The notes under the pieces were generated by a model. That model was not told the DNA's origin. It did not search any database and worked only from the letters and a program-made list of their open reading frames with translations. From positions 1 through 33,200 of the forward strand of contig CALITO010000026.1 of the NCBI GenBank assembly GCA_938041455.1: 33,200 bases of DNA, given 5' to 3'. The first letter of the stretch is position 1, and each line of letters begins with the position of its first letter. Below, piece by piece: positions 17,449 through 27,000 of the stretch. The DNA is from an uncultured bacterium. GTDB taxonomy: Bacteria > Armatimonadota > JACIXR01. The translations under genes and the position numbers were made by a program.

Positions 17449-18095
17449 ACGATGTGTCCCTGAAGAAAGTGGAGGAGGCAATTGCCGGTGTGCGAGGCAT
17501 CAGCGGGGTCAGGGTCGTGGCCGATGAAGAGGGCAGAATTGAGGAAATCCATGTGGTGGTCGAGGCTAATCGTTCGCCTAAGCAGGTCGTGAGGGACATA
17601 GAATCCGTCCTTTTGGCGAAGTTAGGATTGAGCGTTGACCACCGCAAGATAAGCGTTGCCCAGTTAGGAGAAGAACCGCATATAGTCCAAACCCGCCTGA
17701 AGTTGGTTGATATATCGCTCTCCATATCCGCCATAAGGGCGAAAGCAGTAGTCCGATTGAAGAGAGGAGAAGAAACATTAGAGGGAGAGGCAACTGGACC
17801 GGCAAGCACTCACAACATTCCTTATCTCTTCTCCCAGGCAACCCTCAAAGCGGTGGAGAAATGCCTTCCTGAGGAGGTCTCCTTCTCCCTTAACGATTTA
17901 ATAATAACGGATTCTAAGGGAAGGGAGACGGTCGTCGTGCTCGTTGAGTTGGTTACTATGAACGGAGAGGAGCCGCTTGCGGGCGCCGCCTTGGTCAAGC
18001 AGGACATCGGCAAGGCGACCGTTTTGGCAACCCTCAACGCCATAAACAGACGCCTTGGCTTATATTTGAGCGAAGCGAGCGCGAAAAAAGAATAA
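17445..18095 (+). CDS. Conserved protein with LeuA-regulatory-domain-like C-terminus
   Basis: The 216-aa cytoplasmic protein overlaps pheT by 4 bp (ATGA). Residues 1-75 look like a small alpha/beta domain (GVRVVADEEGRIEEIHVVV, QVVRDIESVLLAKLG). Residues ~85-207 have the beta-beta-beta-alpha plan of the allosteric domain of 2-isopropylmalate synthase: AKAVVRLKRGEETLEGEATGP, a helix, then ETVVVLVELVTMNGEEPLAG, and an ending DIGKATVLATLNAINRRLG that matches the LeuA style D-x-x-x-A-x-x-x-A-x-LNA-x-NR. There is no catalytic TIM barrel. Ligand sensing is inferred from this resemblance by eye. It precedes a micro-ORF and two HD-GYP genes. I do not recognise a named family. Confidence 0.6.
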   Translation: MNDVSLKKVEEAIAGVRGISGVRVVADEEGRIEEIHVVVEANRSPKQVVRDIESVLLAKLGLSVDHRKISVAQLGEEPHIVQTRLKLVDISLSISAIRAKAVVRLKRGEETLEGEATGPASTHNIPYLFSQATLKAVEKCLPEEVSFSLNDLIITDSKGRETVVVLVELVTMNGEEPLAGAALVKQDIGKATVLATLNAINRRLGLYLSEASAKKE

Positions 18096-18161
18096 AAACC
18101 CCCTACCTCCCTGCGAAGTGGAGCGAAAGGGAAAATGTAAAGCTGAGCGGGAGCGAGATTC

Positions 18162-18185
18162 TCACCCCTTAGCGGGAAGGGGTGA
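18162..18185 (+). promoter_or_regulatory. GC-rich hairpin upstream of the micro-ORF
   Basis: TCACCCCTT and AAGGGGTGA form a perfect 9-bp stem with loop AGCGGG. There is no T-tract after it, so it is a poor intrinsic terminator. It lies 12 nt before the Shine-Dalgarno of a 27-codon ORF and could shape translation or mRNA processing between the 216-aa gene and the HD-GYP genes. Confidence 0.4.
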
Positions 18186-18212
18186 AGATGAAAAACGGGG
18201 AGGTGCATAACT

Positions 18213-18296
18213 ATGGCGAGGTTATATAAGCTCATCGCAGCCGCCCTGGGTTTTCTCCTGCTCGGCGGAGCGCAGAGCGTTTTTTGGCCGAGGTGA
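18213..18296 (+). CDS. 27-aa hydrophobic microprotein
   Basis: A 27-codon ORF starts at ATG 18213, preceded by GGGGAGGTG (18198-18206), one of the better ribosome sites in the window. The peptide starts with MARLYKL, then has a hydrophobic stretch (residues 7-20, IAAALGFLLLGGA type) and ends in WPR. It looks like a single membrane-spanning or signal-like peptide. It lies between the 216-aa protein and the membrane HD-GYP genes on the same strand. No family is recognised and function is unknown. Support is the Shine-Dalgarno, membrane-segment composition and operon position; conservation is needed to prove it. Confidence 0.5.
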   Translation: MARLYKLIAAALGFLLLGGAQSVFWPR

Positions 18297-18324
18297 GCAG
18301 GGAGAGTAGGGGGGAAAGGAAAAA

Positions 18325-19644
18325 GTGGAGCGAATGCCATTAAAACTCAAGATATACGCCCTGAGCGTGGGAGGGAGCTCCCTCCTCTTCCTCCTCTTCC
18401 TCTCCTTTTATTTCCCCTTCTCCCCTCTCAAATTGCCCTTCCTCGTCCTTCTTGTCGCCGCCACTATTCTTTCCCTCTTCGGCGTTTCCCTCCCCAAGGG
18501 AAGTATAGAGGAAATTCCCTTATTCCCCCTCGTCACCGCTTCCATAATCCTCTATGGTCCCGCAGCGGGTGCCTGGCTCGACTCCTTCTCCTTCTTTCTT
18601 TCTTCTTTACTGGACAAGAAAAAAAGGAAGGACATCCTCACAAAGGATTTGAACAAAGCCCTTTTCTATCTCCCCATCCTTCTTCTCAACATAGGGTGCT
18701 TCAATTACTCAGCAGGGGTAGCGGGAGTGGCTTGGGTTTATGCCAGTCATTTTGCCCCTCCCCACGAGTGCTATCGCCACATCCTCGCTCTTTTCCTTAT
18801 GGGGATGGCATATATAGTTGCGGACGGGCTATTCTCCTCTATAGGGGGAGCTCTTTGGGAAGGTGCTCCCTTTTGGAGAATTTGGCTCGCCAATCGTTCC
18901 TGGAACATTTTCTTCGCCTTTTTGGAGATAGGGTTGGGCGTGCTTTATGTCCTCATTTACTATGTGGGGGGAATCCCTCTGCTTTTGTTGGGTTTCTCCT
19001 TCCTCGCCGTGCTTCGCTTGGGCTACCTCGTCCATATAGAGAGGGAAGAAATCCTCAGCCTTTTCCTAAGGACGCTCCACGAACAACTGGAGAAATTGGA
19101 CCTACCCACTAAGGAGCATTGCGAGATGGTGGGTAGGTTGGCGAGTGCTATGGGAAGGGCGATGAACATTCCCTTTTGGAGAAGGGAACAACTCGCTTAC
19201 GCGGCGAGATTGCACGATGTGGGGAAGATAGCAGTAGACGAGAGAATAATAGAGGGTTCTGAGCCCCTCACCCCTCGGGAGAGGGAAGAAATACGCAGGC
19301 ATACATTGGTTCCTTATCAGGCTATGAGAAAGGTCCCCTATCTCCGCCAGATTGCCTATTGGATACTTCTCCATCACGAGAAGATGGATGGCTCGGGCTA
19401 TTGGGGAAGGTTAGGGGAGGAGACGCCATTGGAAGCGAGGATATTGGGAGTAGTTGATGCCGTCCACGCCCTTACTTCACCTCGTCCCTACCGCAAGGGG
19501 CGCCCTACTTATACATTAGAGGAAGCGATGGATATTCTTTATCAGGAAGCGGAGAAGGGAAAATGGGATGAGAAGGTCTTGAATGCCCTGAGGGCTGTTA
19601 TCCGACGCGATGAGGAGCGGAGGAGAATGCTGAATGAGGGGTAG
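18325..19644 (+). CDS. Membrane HD-GYP phosphohydrolase (candidate c-di-GMP phosphodiesterase)
   Basis: The 439-aa protein begins at GTG 18325 after AAAGGA. Residues 10-235 contain about six to seven membrane segments, a sensor-type membrane region possibly like MASE domains. The C-terminal HD domain (about 255-430) has HDVGK (H297, D298, K301), H326, HHE (350-352), DGSGYW (355-360, replacing the usual GYP) and VVDAVHALTSPRPYR. These are HD-GYP hallmarks, so it probably hydrolyses cyclic di-nucleotides, although the Pro of GYP is Trp here. It overlaps the next, related gene by 11 bp. No GGDEF domain is in the window. Confidence 0.85.
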   Translation: MERMPLKLKIYALSVGGSSLLFLLFLSFYFPFSPLKLPFLVLLVAATILSLFGVSLPKGSIEEIPLFPLVTASIILYGPAAGAWLDSFSFFLSSLLDKKKRKDILTKDLNKALFYLPILLLNIGCFNYSAGVAGVAWVYASHFAPPHECYRHILALFLMGMAYIVADGLFSSIGGALWEGAPFWRIWLANRSWNIFFAFLEIGLGVLYVLIYYVGGIPLLLLGFSFLAVLRLGYLVHIEREEILSLFLRTLHEQLEKLDLPTKEHCEMVGRLASAMGRAMNIPFWRREQLAYAARLHDVGKIAVDERIIEGSEPLTPREREEIRRHTLVPYQAMRKVPYLRQIAYWILLHHEKMDGSGYWGRLGEETPLEARILGVVDAVHALTSPRPYRKGRPTYTLEEAMDILYQEAEKGKWDEKVLNALRAVIRRDEERRRMLNEG

Positions 19645-20890
19645 TATACTCTGGCGTCTCTACCAGACAGCGGTAATCGTCTTCGCCTTTTTTCTGCTTT
19701 TTAAGAGTGCCCCCCAATTAGGGGAAAGCTTGGTGAGTTATGACTATCAGCAGTGGGAAGCCCTGGCTCTCCTCGGCTTCTTGCTTCTCCTCGCCGAGCT
19801 GAACTATATCCCTGCAAGGGAAGGCGATTTCATAACTGCAAGTTATCCCTTCCTACTCGTCCTCCTCATCGGTTTGGGCTTCCCCACAACGATATGGCTC
19901 CTCTGGTTTATGGCTTTTCTAATCCCGATTATATCTCAGAGGGAGAACTTGTGGGGTTCACTAACTGAGAGTTCCCTCAAGGTCGTCCCCCTCTACTTCC
20001 CCAACCTTCTCTTTCAGGCGGTGGGAGGGAAAGCCGAGACCTTTGAGATTAGGGTTTTGTATGCCCTCCTCGTTGGAATAGTCTATTATGTCTGCGAGAG
20101 GGTTATGGTGGGGATCGAGGTCGCTTTGAGGGAGGGGAGATTGTTCAAGAGAAATTTTTGGATAAGCAGATGGGAGGAAAGCCATTTGCGTTATCTCCTT
20201 TTCCTAATAGGAGCGATGCTCCTCGCCGCAGCTTACAGCACAACTTTTCAGCTTCCCTACTTTATTTTAATGGGCTTTTACCTTTCACTTGTCATCTACA
20301 TCATCCGTTCCGCGGAGATGAACAGGCTTGGTAGGAGAGGGATTTTCGAGGCTTTCTCCGAGATAGTGGAGGGAAGATGGATGGGAATGCAGGAGCACGG
20401 TAAAAGAGTGGGAATGTTAGTGGAGGAGATAACGAAGATTTTGGACCTCCCCTATGAGGAAAGGGAACGATTGATTTTGACAGCGATACTCCACGATATA
20501 GGGGTAGTTGATACCCCCTACGAGCTCCTCAACCACCCTACTCCTAAGGGTGAGCAATCGGAGGAATTTAAACATCATGTTATAAGGAGCGCCGAAATAT
20601 TGGAGGCGTTCCCCCAACTCAAAGAGTTAGCTTATTATGTTCGTTATCATCACGAGCGTCCCGATGGGAGCGGATACCCGGAGGGGAGAAAGGGCAAGGA
20701 GGTGCCGTTTTGGGCATATGTCATTGGTGCTTGCTGCGATTTTGATGATATGACCTGCTATAAATCTTGGCGGGAAAGGATTGCTCCCGCCAGAGCATTG
20801 AGGATGATGGAGGAGACGGTGGGAAAGCTTTACGATGGAAGGGCTGTTGCACTTTTGAGGGAAGCGGCGAAAAGGCTTAGGCGCTATTGA
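19634..20890 (+). CDS. Second membrane HD-GYP protein with altered metal/lysine motif
   Basis: The 418-aa protein overlaps the first HD-GYP gene and has GGAGGAGA before its ATG. It has about seven membrane segments within residues 8-225, then an HD-GYP domain: H255, HDIG (287-290), HHE (339-341) and an intact DGSGYP (344-349). The Lys that normally follows HDIG is Val (V291), and the usual DAYDAMT segment reads CCDFDDMTCYKSW. It shares topology with the upstream gene and probably arose by tandem duplication. The changed motif may mean altered activity or a regulatory partner role. Confidence 0.83.
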   Translation: MRGSILWRLYQTAVIVFAFFLLFKSAPQLGESLVSYDYQQWEALALLGFLLLLAELNYIPAREGDFITASYPFLLVLLIGLGFPTTIWLLWFMAFLIPIISQRENLWGSLTESSLKVVPLYFPNLLFQAVGGKAETFEIRVLYALLVGIVYYVCERVMVGIEVALREGRLFKRNFWISRWEESHLRYLLFLIGAMLLAAAYSTTFQLPYFILMGFYLSLVIYIIRSAEMNRLGRRGIFEAFSEIVEGRWMGMQEHGKRVGMLVEEITKILDLPYEERERLILTAILHDIGVVDTPYELLNHPTPKGEQSEEFKHHVIRSAEILEAFPQLKELAYYVRYHHERPDGSGYPEGRKGKEVPFWAYVIGACCDFDDMTCYKSWRERIAPARALRMMEETVGKLYDGRAVALLREAAKRLRRY

Positions 20891-20909
20891 AGGTGCTCCT
20901 CTTATAAAA

Positions 20910-22400
20910 TCAGGGAGCTATGGTATAAGCCTCCTCAGAAAGGCTCGCCTCCTTCGTCTGACTTACGCTGACCTTTGCTCCCTCAGGCACCGCATCACCC
21001 CTCTCTATCACTTGCTCACCTTCATTTATACCCTCCACTACCTCCATTAAATCCCCTATGACCGCTCCTATCTTGACCTTCCTCTTAACCGCCTTATTTC
21101 CTTCCACAACTGAGACATAGTTATTTCCTCCCTCCAAATATACGCAGGAGCGGGGGAGAAAGACGCCTCTCCTCTGCCCCACGATTACCCTCGCCCTTGC
21201 GAACATACCCGGTTTAAGCATAAAAGAGGGTTGAGGTAAGGTTACCCTTACGAGGAATGACCTGCTATGAGGGTCGCCGGCAGGGGAAATCATACCTATC
21301 CTCTGCTTGAATACCTGACCTGGCATCGCATCAAAGATCAAGTCAACCGTTTGCCCTACCTTCAACCGCGCAACATCCAGTTCAGAAGCCAGACAATCAA
21401 CATAAAGGGAACCTATATCCACCAGAACGAAAAGGGGCATCCCTGGCGCTACCACTTCCCCCACATCCACCAACTTGGTGAGCACATAGCCATTTATAGG
21501 AGAAGAGATACTCGCTTCCTTCAAACTGTTAAGGGCGAGATTATAAGCTGCTTTTGCTTGTTCCACCCCCGCAAGCGCTGACTCCATATCCTGCTGGCGT
21601 ATCCTCACCTGTTGCTCGGAAGCTTTAGCCAATTCATACATCGCTTCCGCTTGTCTTACATTCTGTTCCGCTATCCTTATTTGTTCTTCCCTTGGACCTA
21701 TCTTAACCAGTTCTACTTGTTGCTTAGCGGATTCAACCTGTGCCTTCGCCACATCGTATTGCATCTGGGCAAGGTCAAAAGTCTGCCTTGAGACAGCACC
21801 CTGGGAGAAGAGCATCTGCACCCTTTGATAGTTGCTTTCCGCATTACGCAAGTTAGCCTCCGCCTGAGCGAGCAGGGCCTCCACCTGCTTTACCTCCTGG
21901 GGGCGAGCTCCGGTTTTGAGCATCAAGAGGTTCTCCTTCGCGGCGTTAAGGGTGGCCTCCGCCTGTTGGAGGGAATACTGAACCTGCTGCTTCTGCAACT
22001 CATAAGCAGTTTTAGCTTGCTGGTAGCGGGTTTGGGCGCTTTCCAACAGTGCTTTGGCTTGATTGACTTGATGCATAATATCAGAGGTATCTATCTGCGC
22101 CAGCAATTCTCCTCTCTTTACATAATCACCCTCCTTCACCAACACCCTGCTCACCCTACCCCCAACCTTGCTGGAGACTTTCGTCTGAAGTATAGAGGAA
22201 ACGGAACCCGGCAAGTTGACGATATCTTTAACCTCCATAACCTTTGCAATATAAACATCCACAGGATATTCTTCCACGCCCCTAACCATTTCCCTTGCCT
22301 GCTGTGCTCTCATTATCACCACACGGCGCAGGACAGCTCCAATAACAGCCAAAGCAAGCAGGATAACAATTATTAGAATTACTCTCTTAAGACCTCTCAT
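20910..22400 (-). CDS. RND/HlyD-type periplasmic adaptor (membrane fusion protein)
   Basis: The 496-aa protein has an N-terminal membrane anchor (residues 7-24), a lipoyl half-motif (72-105, VGGRVSRVLVKEGDYVKRGELL), a very long alpha-hairpin/coiled coil (about 108-293, rich in Gln/Ala/Glu), the second lipoyl half (297-330, SPINGYVLTKLVDVGEVV) and beta-barrel and membrane-proximal domains. It bridges inner-membrane pumps to TolC-type channels. The start is 4 bp past the TolC-like gene stop with GGGAGG upstream. Its RND partner is divergently encoded at 24072. The hairpin of about 180 residues is longer than that of AcrA. Confidence 0.9.
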   Translation of the reverse strand: MRGLKRVILIIVILLALAVIGAVLRRVVIMRAQQAREMVRGVEEYPVDVYIAKVMEVKDIVNLPGSVSSILQTKVSSKVGGRVSRVLVKEGDYVKRGELLAQIDTSDIMHQVNQAKALLESAQTRYQQAKTAYELQKQQVQYSLQQAEATLNAAKENLLMLKTGARPQEVKQVEALLAQAEANLRNAESNYQRVQMLFSQGAVSRQTFDLAQMQYDVAKAQVESAKQQVELVKIGPREEQIRIAEQNVRQAEAMYELAKASEQQVRIRQQDMESALAGVEQAKAAYNLALNSLKEASISSPINGYVLTKLVDVGEVVAPGMPLFVLVDIGSLYVDCLASELDVARLKVGQTVDLIFDAMPGQVFKQRIGMISPAGDPHSRSFLVRVTLPQPSFMLKPGMFARARVIVGQRRGVFLPRSCVYLEGGNNYVSVVEGNKAVKRKVKIGAVIGDLMEVVEGINEGEQVIERGDAVPEGAKVSVSQTKEASLSEEAYTIAP

Positions 22401-22404
22401 CTTA

Positions 22405-23709
22405 TCATTCCTCCCTTACTTCTCCAATTGCCTTGTCAAGGTTAATTTTAGCTATATGAAAATCAAAAAGAGCGTTCACATAGTTGACCTCCGCCTGGGT
22501 GAGGGCAGATTGTGTATCGAGGAGTTCCACCGAAGTGGAAACCCCCGCCTGGTATCTTGCTTCAGCGAGGCGGTAAGCTTCCCTCGCCTGTTCAAGGACC
22601 TTCCCCGCTACCTCTAATTTAGCCCTGGCATTCTCCAAACTCGTATAGGCGTTTTTCACCTCCAATTTTATTCCATCCTCCAACTGAGCAAGGTTAGCCT
22701 TCAAAGTCTCTATGGTCGCTTGGACGCTCCTCTGCTTTGCCTTATTTAAGCCACTATCAAAGGGAGTAAAGGTTAGGGAAAGAACCGCGTTCCAGTTCGT
22801 TTCTCGGGGGGAGAAAGTTGTAGTGGGGCGCTGCCAATTGTAGAAAAAGCCCAATGCTAAATCTGGGTAGTTCTCCCTTTTGGTTAAGGCGAGGTTCGCC
22901 TCCGCTATATCTATCCCCAATTTTAAAATCGCTACTTCCTTTCGGTTCCTCAGAGCCTTATTCAAATACTCTTCAAGAGGAAGGAGTTGGAACTGGGGAG
23001 CAGGTACCTCCTCTTGCAATTCCGTGGGCGTTGTGGGGTCTATACCCATCGTGGTTAGGAGCGCGGATTTGGACATTTCATAGGCATTCTGAACGCTTAA
23101 AAGCGATTGGCGAACATTGGCGAGATTTACCTCCGCTCGGAGGACATCAAAATGGGGAACGGTTCCCGCCTCATAATTGGCTTTAGCCACCCGCAAGGCT
23201 TCCTCCGCTGCCTTCAGAGTGGTGGAAAATATCACTATGCTTCTCTTCGCCTGAAGGGCCTGTAGAAAAGCCCTCTTAGTAGAAGTAATAACATCCTCCT
23301 TAGTCCTGTTTAATTCCACTTCCGCTTGCTCCAACCCCAATAGGGCAAGCTTCTCACTTAGGGAGAGCTTCTTGCTAATATCCAAGGGATATAAGAGGCC
23401 CAGAGAAGCCTTGTAGGAGTAAAGTTCCCCTATGGTCATCTCCATTGGGGGCATACCGGGAATAAAAGAGGGCACCTTTATCGTGGTCTTCTTGTCTATG
23501 CGGAGGGCGGAAGCGCTAAGGGAGCTGTGAATTTTCTCCCCTGCCTTTATCATTTCCAGGTTGCTTTTAGCGCTCAACAATTTCTCCTCCCCAACCCTTA
23601 TCTGTTTATTGTTCTGGAGGGCTATCCTGACAGCCTCATCTATGGTAAGAGGGTTGGGCAGAACAACTAAATAGGAGAGAAGAAGGAGGATTTGCCTTAT
23701 CTTTTTCAT
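22405..23709 (-). CDS. TolC-family outer membrane efflux protein
   Basis: The 434-aa protein has a short signal peptide (residues 5-20) and the duplicated TolC/OEP pattern: LTIDEAVRIALQNN at 22-35, a middle repeat around 215-240 (LEEYLNKALRNRKEV) and long helical hairpins ending in AREAYRLAEARYQAGVSTSVELL. It forms the outer-membrane duct of a tripartite exporter. The ATG overlaps the AbrB-like stop by ATGA, indicating translational coupling. Confidence 0.9.
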   Translation of the reverse strand: MKKIRQILLLLSYLVVLPNPLTIDEAVRIALQNNKQIRVGEEKLLSAKSNLEMIKAGEKIHSSLSASALRIDKKTTIKVPSFIPGMPPMEMTIGELYSYKASLGLLYPLDISKKLSLSEKLALLGLEQAEVELNRTKEDVITSTKRAFLQALQAKRSIVIFSTTLKAAEEALRVAKANYEAGTVPHFDVLRAEVNLANVRQSLLSVQNAYEMSKSALLTTMGIDPTTPTELQEEVPAPQFQLLPLEEYLNKALRNRKEVAILKLGIDIAEANLALTKRENYPDLALGFFYNWQRPTTTFSPRETNWNAVLSLTFTPFDSGLNKAKQRSVQATIETLKANLAQLEDGIKLEVKNAYTSLENARAKLEVAGKVLEQAREAYRLAEARYQAGVSTSVELLDTQSALTQAEVNYVNALFDFHIAKINLDKAIGEVREE

Positions 23710-23954
23710 TCCTCCATCAACTCCCTCAAGAGGTCGGTGAGCCTCAGGAGGGCTTCAAGAGCGGAGGGGCGGACGAGGAAGATACAATTGTTAAAAGGGT
23801 TTACAAAGGCAAGGAGTTTATCGCCCGCCCGAAGTTCCAGCCTCCGCCTCGCTTCTATAGGAATGACCACCTGCCCCCGCTCCCCCACCGTTACCGAGCC
23901 AACAAAACTTTTCCTGATCAATTCTTCGTGCTCCTCAAAGGGCATTCTCTCCAT
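23706..23954 (-). CDS. AbrB/MazE/SpoVT-type DNA-binding protein
   Basis: The 82-aa protein contains the swapped-hairpin AbrB signature from about residue 18: GSVTVGERGQVVIPIEARRRLEL (20-42) then RAGDKLLAF. A C-terminal helix (64-82) may mediate oligomerisation. No toxin gene is next to it, so an antitoxin role is unlikely. It heads the TolC-HlyD operon, and its own promoter lies back-to-back with that of the RND gene, which suggests autoregulated control of the exporter. GGGAG lies 9 nt before the ATG. Confidence 0.85.
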   Translation of the reverse strand: MERMPFEEHEELIRKSFVGSVTVGERGQVVIPIEARRRLELRAGDKLLAFVNPFNNCIFLVRPSALEALLRLTDLLRELMEE

Positions 23955-23985
23955 TGCTAATCACTCCCTTTCAATTTTAAACCTT

Positions 23986-24013
23986 ATAGTATCATATTTT
24001 TCAAATAAATCAA
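23986..24013 (-). promoter_or_regulatory. Promoter of the AbrB-TolC-HlyD operon
   Basis: On the minus strand TTGATT (24013-24008) and TACTAT (23991-23986) are 16 bp apart. Its -35 lies only 11 bp from the -35 of the divergent RND promoter, so one bound regulator could control both. Each box is a 4/6 match. Confidence 0.4.
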
Positions 24014-24024
24014 GCATTTTCTAC

Positions 24025-24052
24025 TTGACTTATATTTCCATATTGTCATAAT
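24025..24052 (+). promoter_or_regulatory. Promoter of the RND pump gene
   Basis: TTGACT (24025-24030) and CATAAT (24047-24052) are each 5/6 matches to consensus and are separated by 16 bp. The expected start is around 24059, giving a leader of only about 13 nt with a weak GAGGCG. Confidence 0.55.
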
Positions 24053-24071
24053 TTTAGCGAGGCGAACTTGT

Positions 24072-27000
24072 ATGAATATCGCTGAATTCAGTGTCAGAAG
24101 ACCAATAACCGTCCTGATGGTGATAATGGCGGTCTTCCTCCTCGGCTTTGTTACCCTAACCCGCCTCAATATAGACTTCCTACCCGACATCACCCTCCCC
24201 GTGGTCACCGTGACCACTGTCTACCCTGGCGCAGGACCAGAAGAGGTGGAATCCTTCATTACAAAGCCAATAGAAGAAGCTGCTGGGTTAGTCAAGAATT
24301 TAGAGGAAATTTCCTCCTTCTCTATGGAAGGTGTCTCCAGCGTGATTGTCCGTTTTAAGTGGGGAACGAACATAGATTATGGGGCTATGGAGCTGAAGGA
24401 AAAAATAGACCCAATTGTAGATACCTTGCCTTCCGAGGCGCACCGTCCCGTGATAACCAAGATGGATATATCCGCTATGATGCCCGTAGTGGCTATTGCC
24501 ATAACGGGCACGGACCTCCAAACTTTGGGAGATTTGGCAGAAGATGTGGTCAAGCGCGATTTGGAAAGGGTGAGCGGAGTAGCAACAGCTACACCTATGG
24601 GGGGACTTGAAAGGGAGATAAGGGTGGAAGTAAACCCAAGCAGGTTGAAAGCCTATGGACTTGCTATAGAGCAGGTAGTTCAGGCTTTGTCAGCGGAGAA
24701 CCGCAACTTGCCCACCGGTTATATCAAGGGACAAAAGAACGAATATCTTGTGAGGGTGGTTGGAGAAGTGAGAAAACCCGAGGAATTAGGAAATATAACC
24801 TTAGACTTTAAAAACGGTGTCCCCGTCCTTCTGAAAGATGTAGCAGATATAAAAGATACCACTAAAGAACCCACGAGCTATGCTAGAGTTAAGGGGAAAC
24901 CCGCAGCCTTAGTGATGGTTTATAAGCAATCGGGGGCTAATACAGTGGATGTTTCCGATAGGGTGCAAAAGGCTATGAAGGAAATAGAAAGGGAACTTCC
25001 CCCTGGCGTTTCAATGGAAGTGGTGATGGACCAAGCTGATTACATCCGAAAATCGATAAAGAACTTGGAAGATGTAGCGCTGGAAGGGGCTTTCCTCGCT
25101 GTTGTGATAATCTTCCTTTTCCTCACCACTTTGCGGGGCGCTTTCGTCATCGCCCTTTCCATTCCCCTCTCTATATTCGTAGCTTTCATATATATGTTCT
25201 TCAGCGGAACTACCCTGAACATCGTGACTATGGGTGGATTGGTGATTGCCATTGGGAGGATAATAGACGATTCCATCGTGGCGCTGGAGAATATATATAG
25301 ACATATGGAGAGGGGGGAACCTCCCAAAACCGCTGCGGTAGAGGCGGTGAAGGAGATAGCGATGCCCATTGTTGCCTCTACCTTAACCACCGTAGCTGCC
25401 TTCTTCCCCATCCTCTTCATCACCGGCATTACCCAACAGTTGTTTTCCCAGATGGTCCTCGTTTTCTCCGTCGCCCTGTTGACATCTATGTTCGTCGCTT
25501 TCTTCGCCGTGCCTATGTTCGCATCCCGCTTGCTGCGTCCTCTGGGAGAAGAAAGCCAAAGGAAAAAGAATATTGTGGATAAGGTAGTTGATAGCTTCCA
25601 AAGGGGCTATAGCGCTGTTGAAGAAATATACAAGGGGATGTTAAGCTGGGTTCTGCGACATAGGAGAACAACGGTTGGTATCGGGATATCTACCTTTATT
25701 ATCAGCCTTTTCCTCATCCCCGTCATCGGTCTGGAGTATATACCCGCCCTCACCAACCTCATAACCGTCGTAGTAAAAACACCTGTGGGAACGAGTTTGG
25801 AGGAAACAAACCGCACAATAAGGGAGGTTGAGAAATACTTCGCCGAGGTTCCGGAATTTGAAAGATATTCCGCCTTTTGTGGAGGTGGAGGACCGGGAGG
25901 TAGAGCTGTCTCTATGGCGATGGGGGGTGTAAATCCTAATCAAAGCGGTAGAGTTATGGGGATGCTTAAGCCTATGAGAGAATTGAAAAGGTCTGTGGGA
26001 GAAATAAAAAATTGGCTCAGGGAAAGGATTTATAAGATACCAAGGGCCAAATTCAGCTTTATGGAGATGACCTCCGCTATAACCGGAGGAAGAGGGGCAG
26101 CGGATATAGATATAGAGATAAGGGGGGAGGACTTATCCACGCTCGCAGATTTGGGCAACCAGTTAGCCGATAGGATGAAGAAAATACCCGGCGTTTACGA
26201 TGTAGACCTTAGCTGGACCGCCGGCGCCCCCGAGTATCAGGTTATGATTGATAGGGAGAAAGCAAGGACCTTCGGCATTACCGCGGGACAGATAGGTTCT
26301 GCCCTCTATACTTTATTGGGTGGTCAGCAGGTGACGAAATATAAAGAAAGGGGAAAGGAATATGACATAAATGTCCAAGCTCCCCCTTCCCAAAGGGAAT
26401 GGGAGGCGACCCTGAGGAGAATGCCGATATACTCTCCAGTCACAAAATCCGCTATCCCCCTTGAGATGGTCGCCCAGGTCAAATTGGCAACTGGCCCTTC
26501 CTTAATAACTCGTAGACAACTCCAACGCACAATAGATATCACAGCCTCAAAAGGGAACAGAGCATTAGGAGATATAGTCAGAGATATACACAAAGAACTC
26601 CAAGCGATGAAATTCCCTGCTGGCTACACAACGAGCATCAGGGGAGCTGAGGAGACCAGACGGGAAGCGTTTAGTGGACTCTTCATCGCCTTAATAGCAG
26701 CTGTTTTCCTCATCTATATAATCTTGGCTTCCCAGTTTGAATCTCTTATTTATCCCCTCGTGGTTATGACAGCCATACCAATGGCTCTGATAGGCGTTAT
26801 GCTGGGATTACTGTTGGGAGGGCAGACAATCAGTGTCCTCTCTATGTTAGGTATATTGATGCTGACGGGAATAGTAATAAGCAACTCCGTGCTCTTAGTT
26901 CAGTTTATAAACCTTCAGAAAGAGCGAGGCTTGGAGATAAGTGAAGCGATAATGAGGGCGGGAACTATCCGGCTCCGACCCATTCTTATGACCGCCTTGA

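Noticed and set aside
18116-18334. 12-mer AAGTGGAGCGAA at 18116-18127 and 18323-18334, with a 30-codon GTG frame at 18118
   Set aside because: The first copy has no Shine-Dalgarno and the peptide is highly charged without pattern; probably chance or a small old duplication.
20885-20930. GCTCC/GGAGC hairpin between convergent genes as a terminator
   Set aside because: Only 5 bp of stem with a 14-nt loop and no T-tract; too weak to annotate.
21825-22376. 183-aa plus-strand ORF
   Set aside because: Antisense to the adaptor coiled coil; its composition mirrors the repeated Gln/Ala codons.
23706-23954. AbrB-like protein as the antitoxin of a toxin-antitoxin pair
   Set aside because: No PIN, MazF or other toxin gene is adjacent; the overlap is with TolC.
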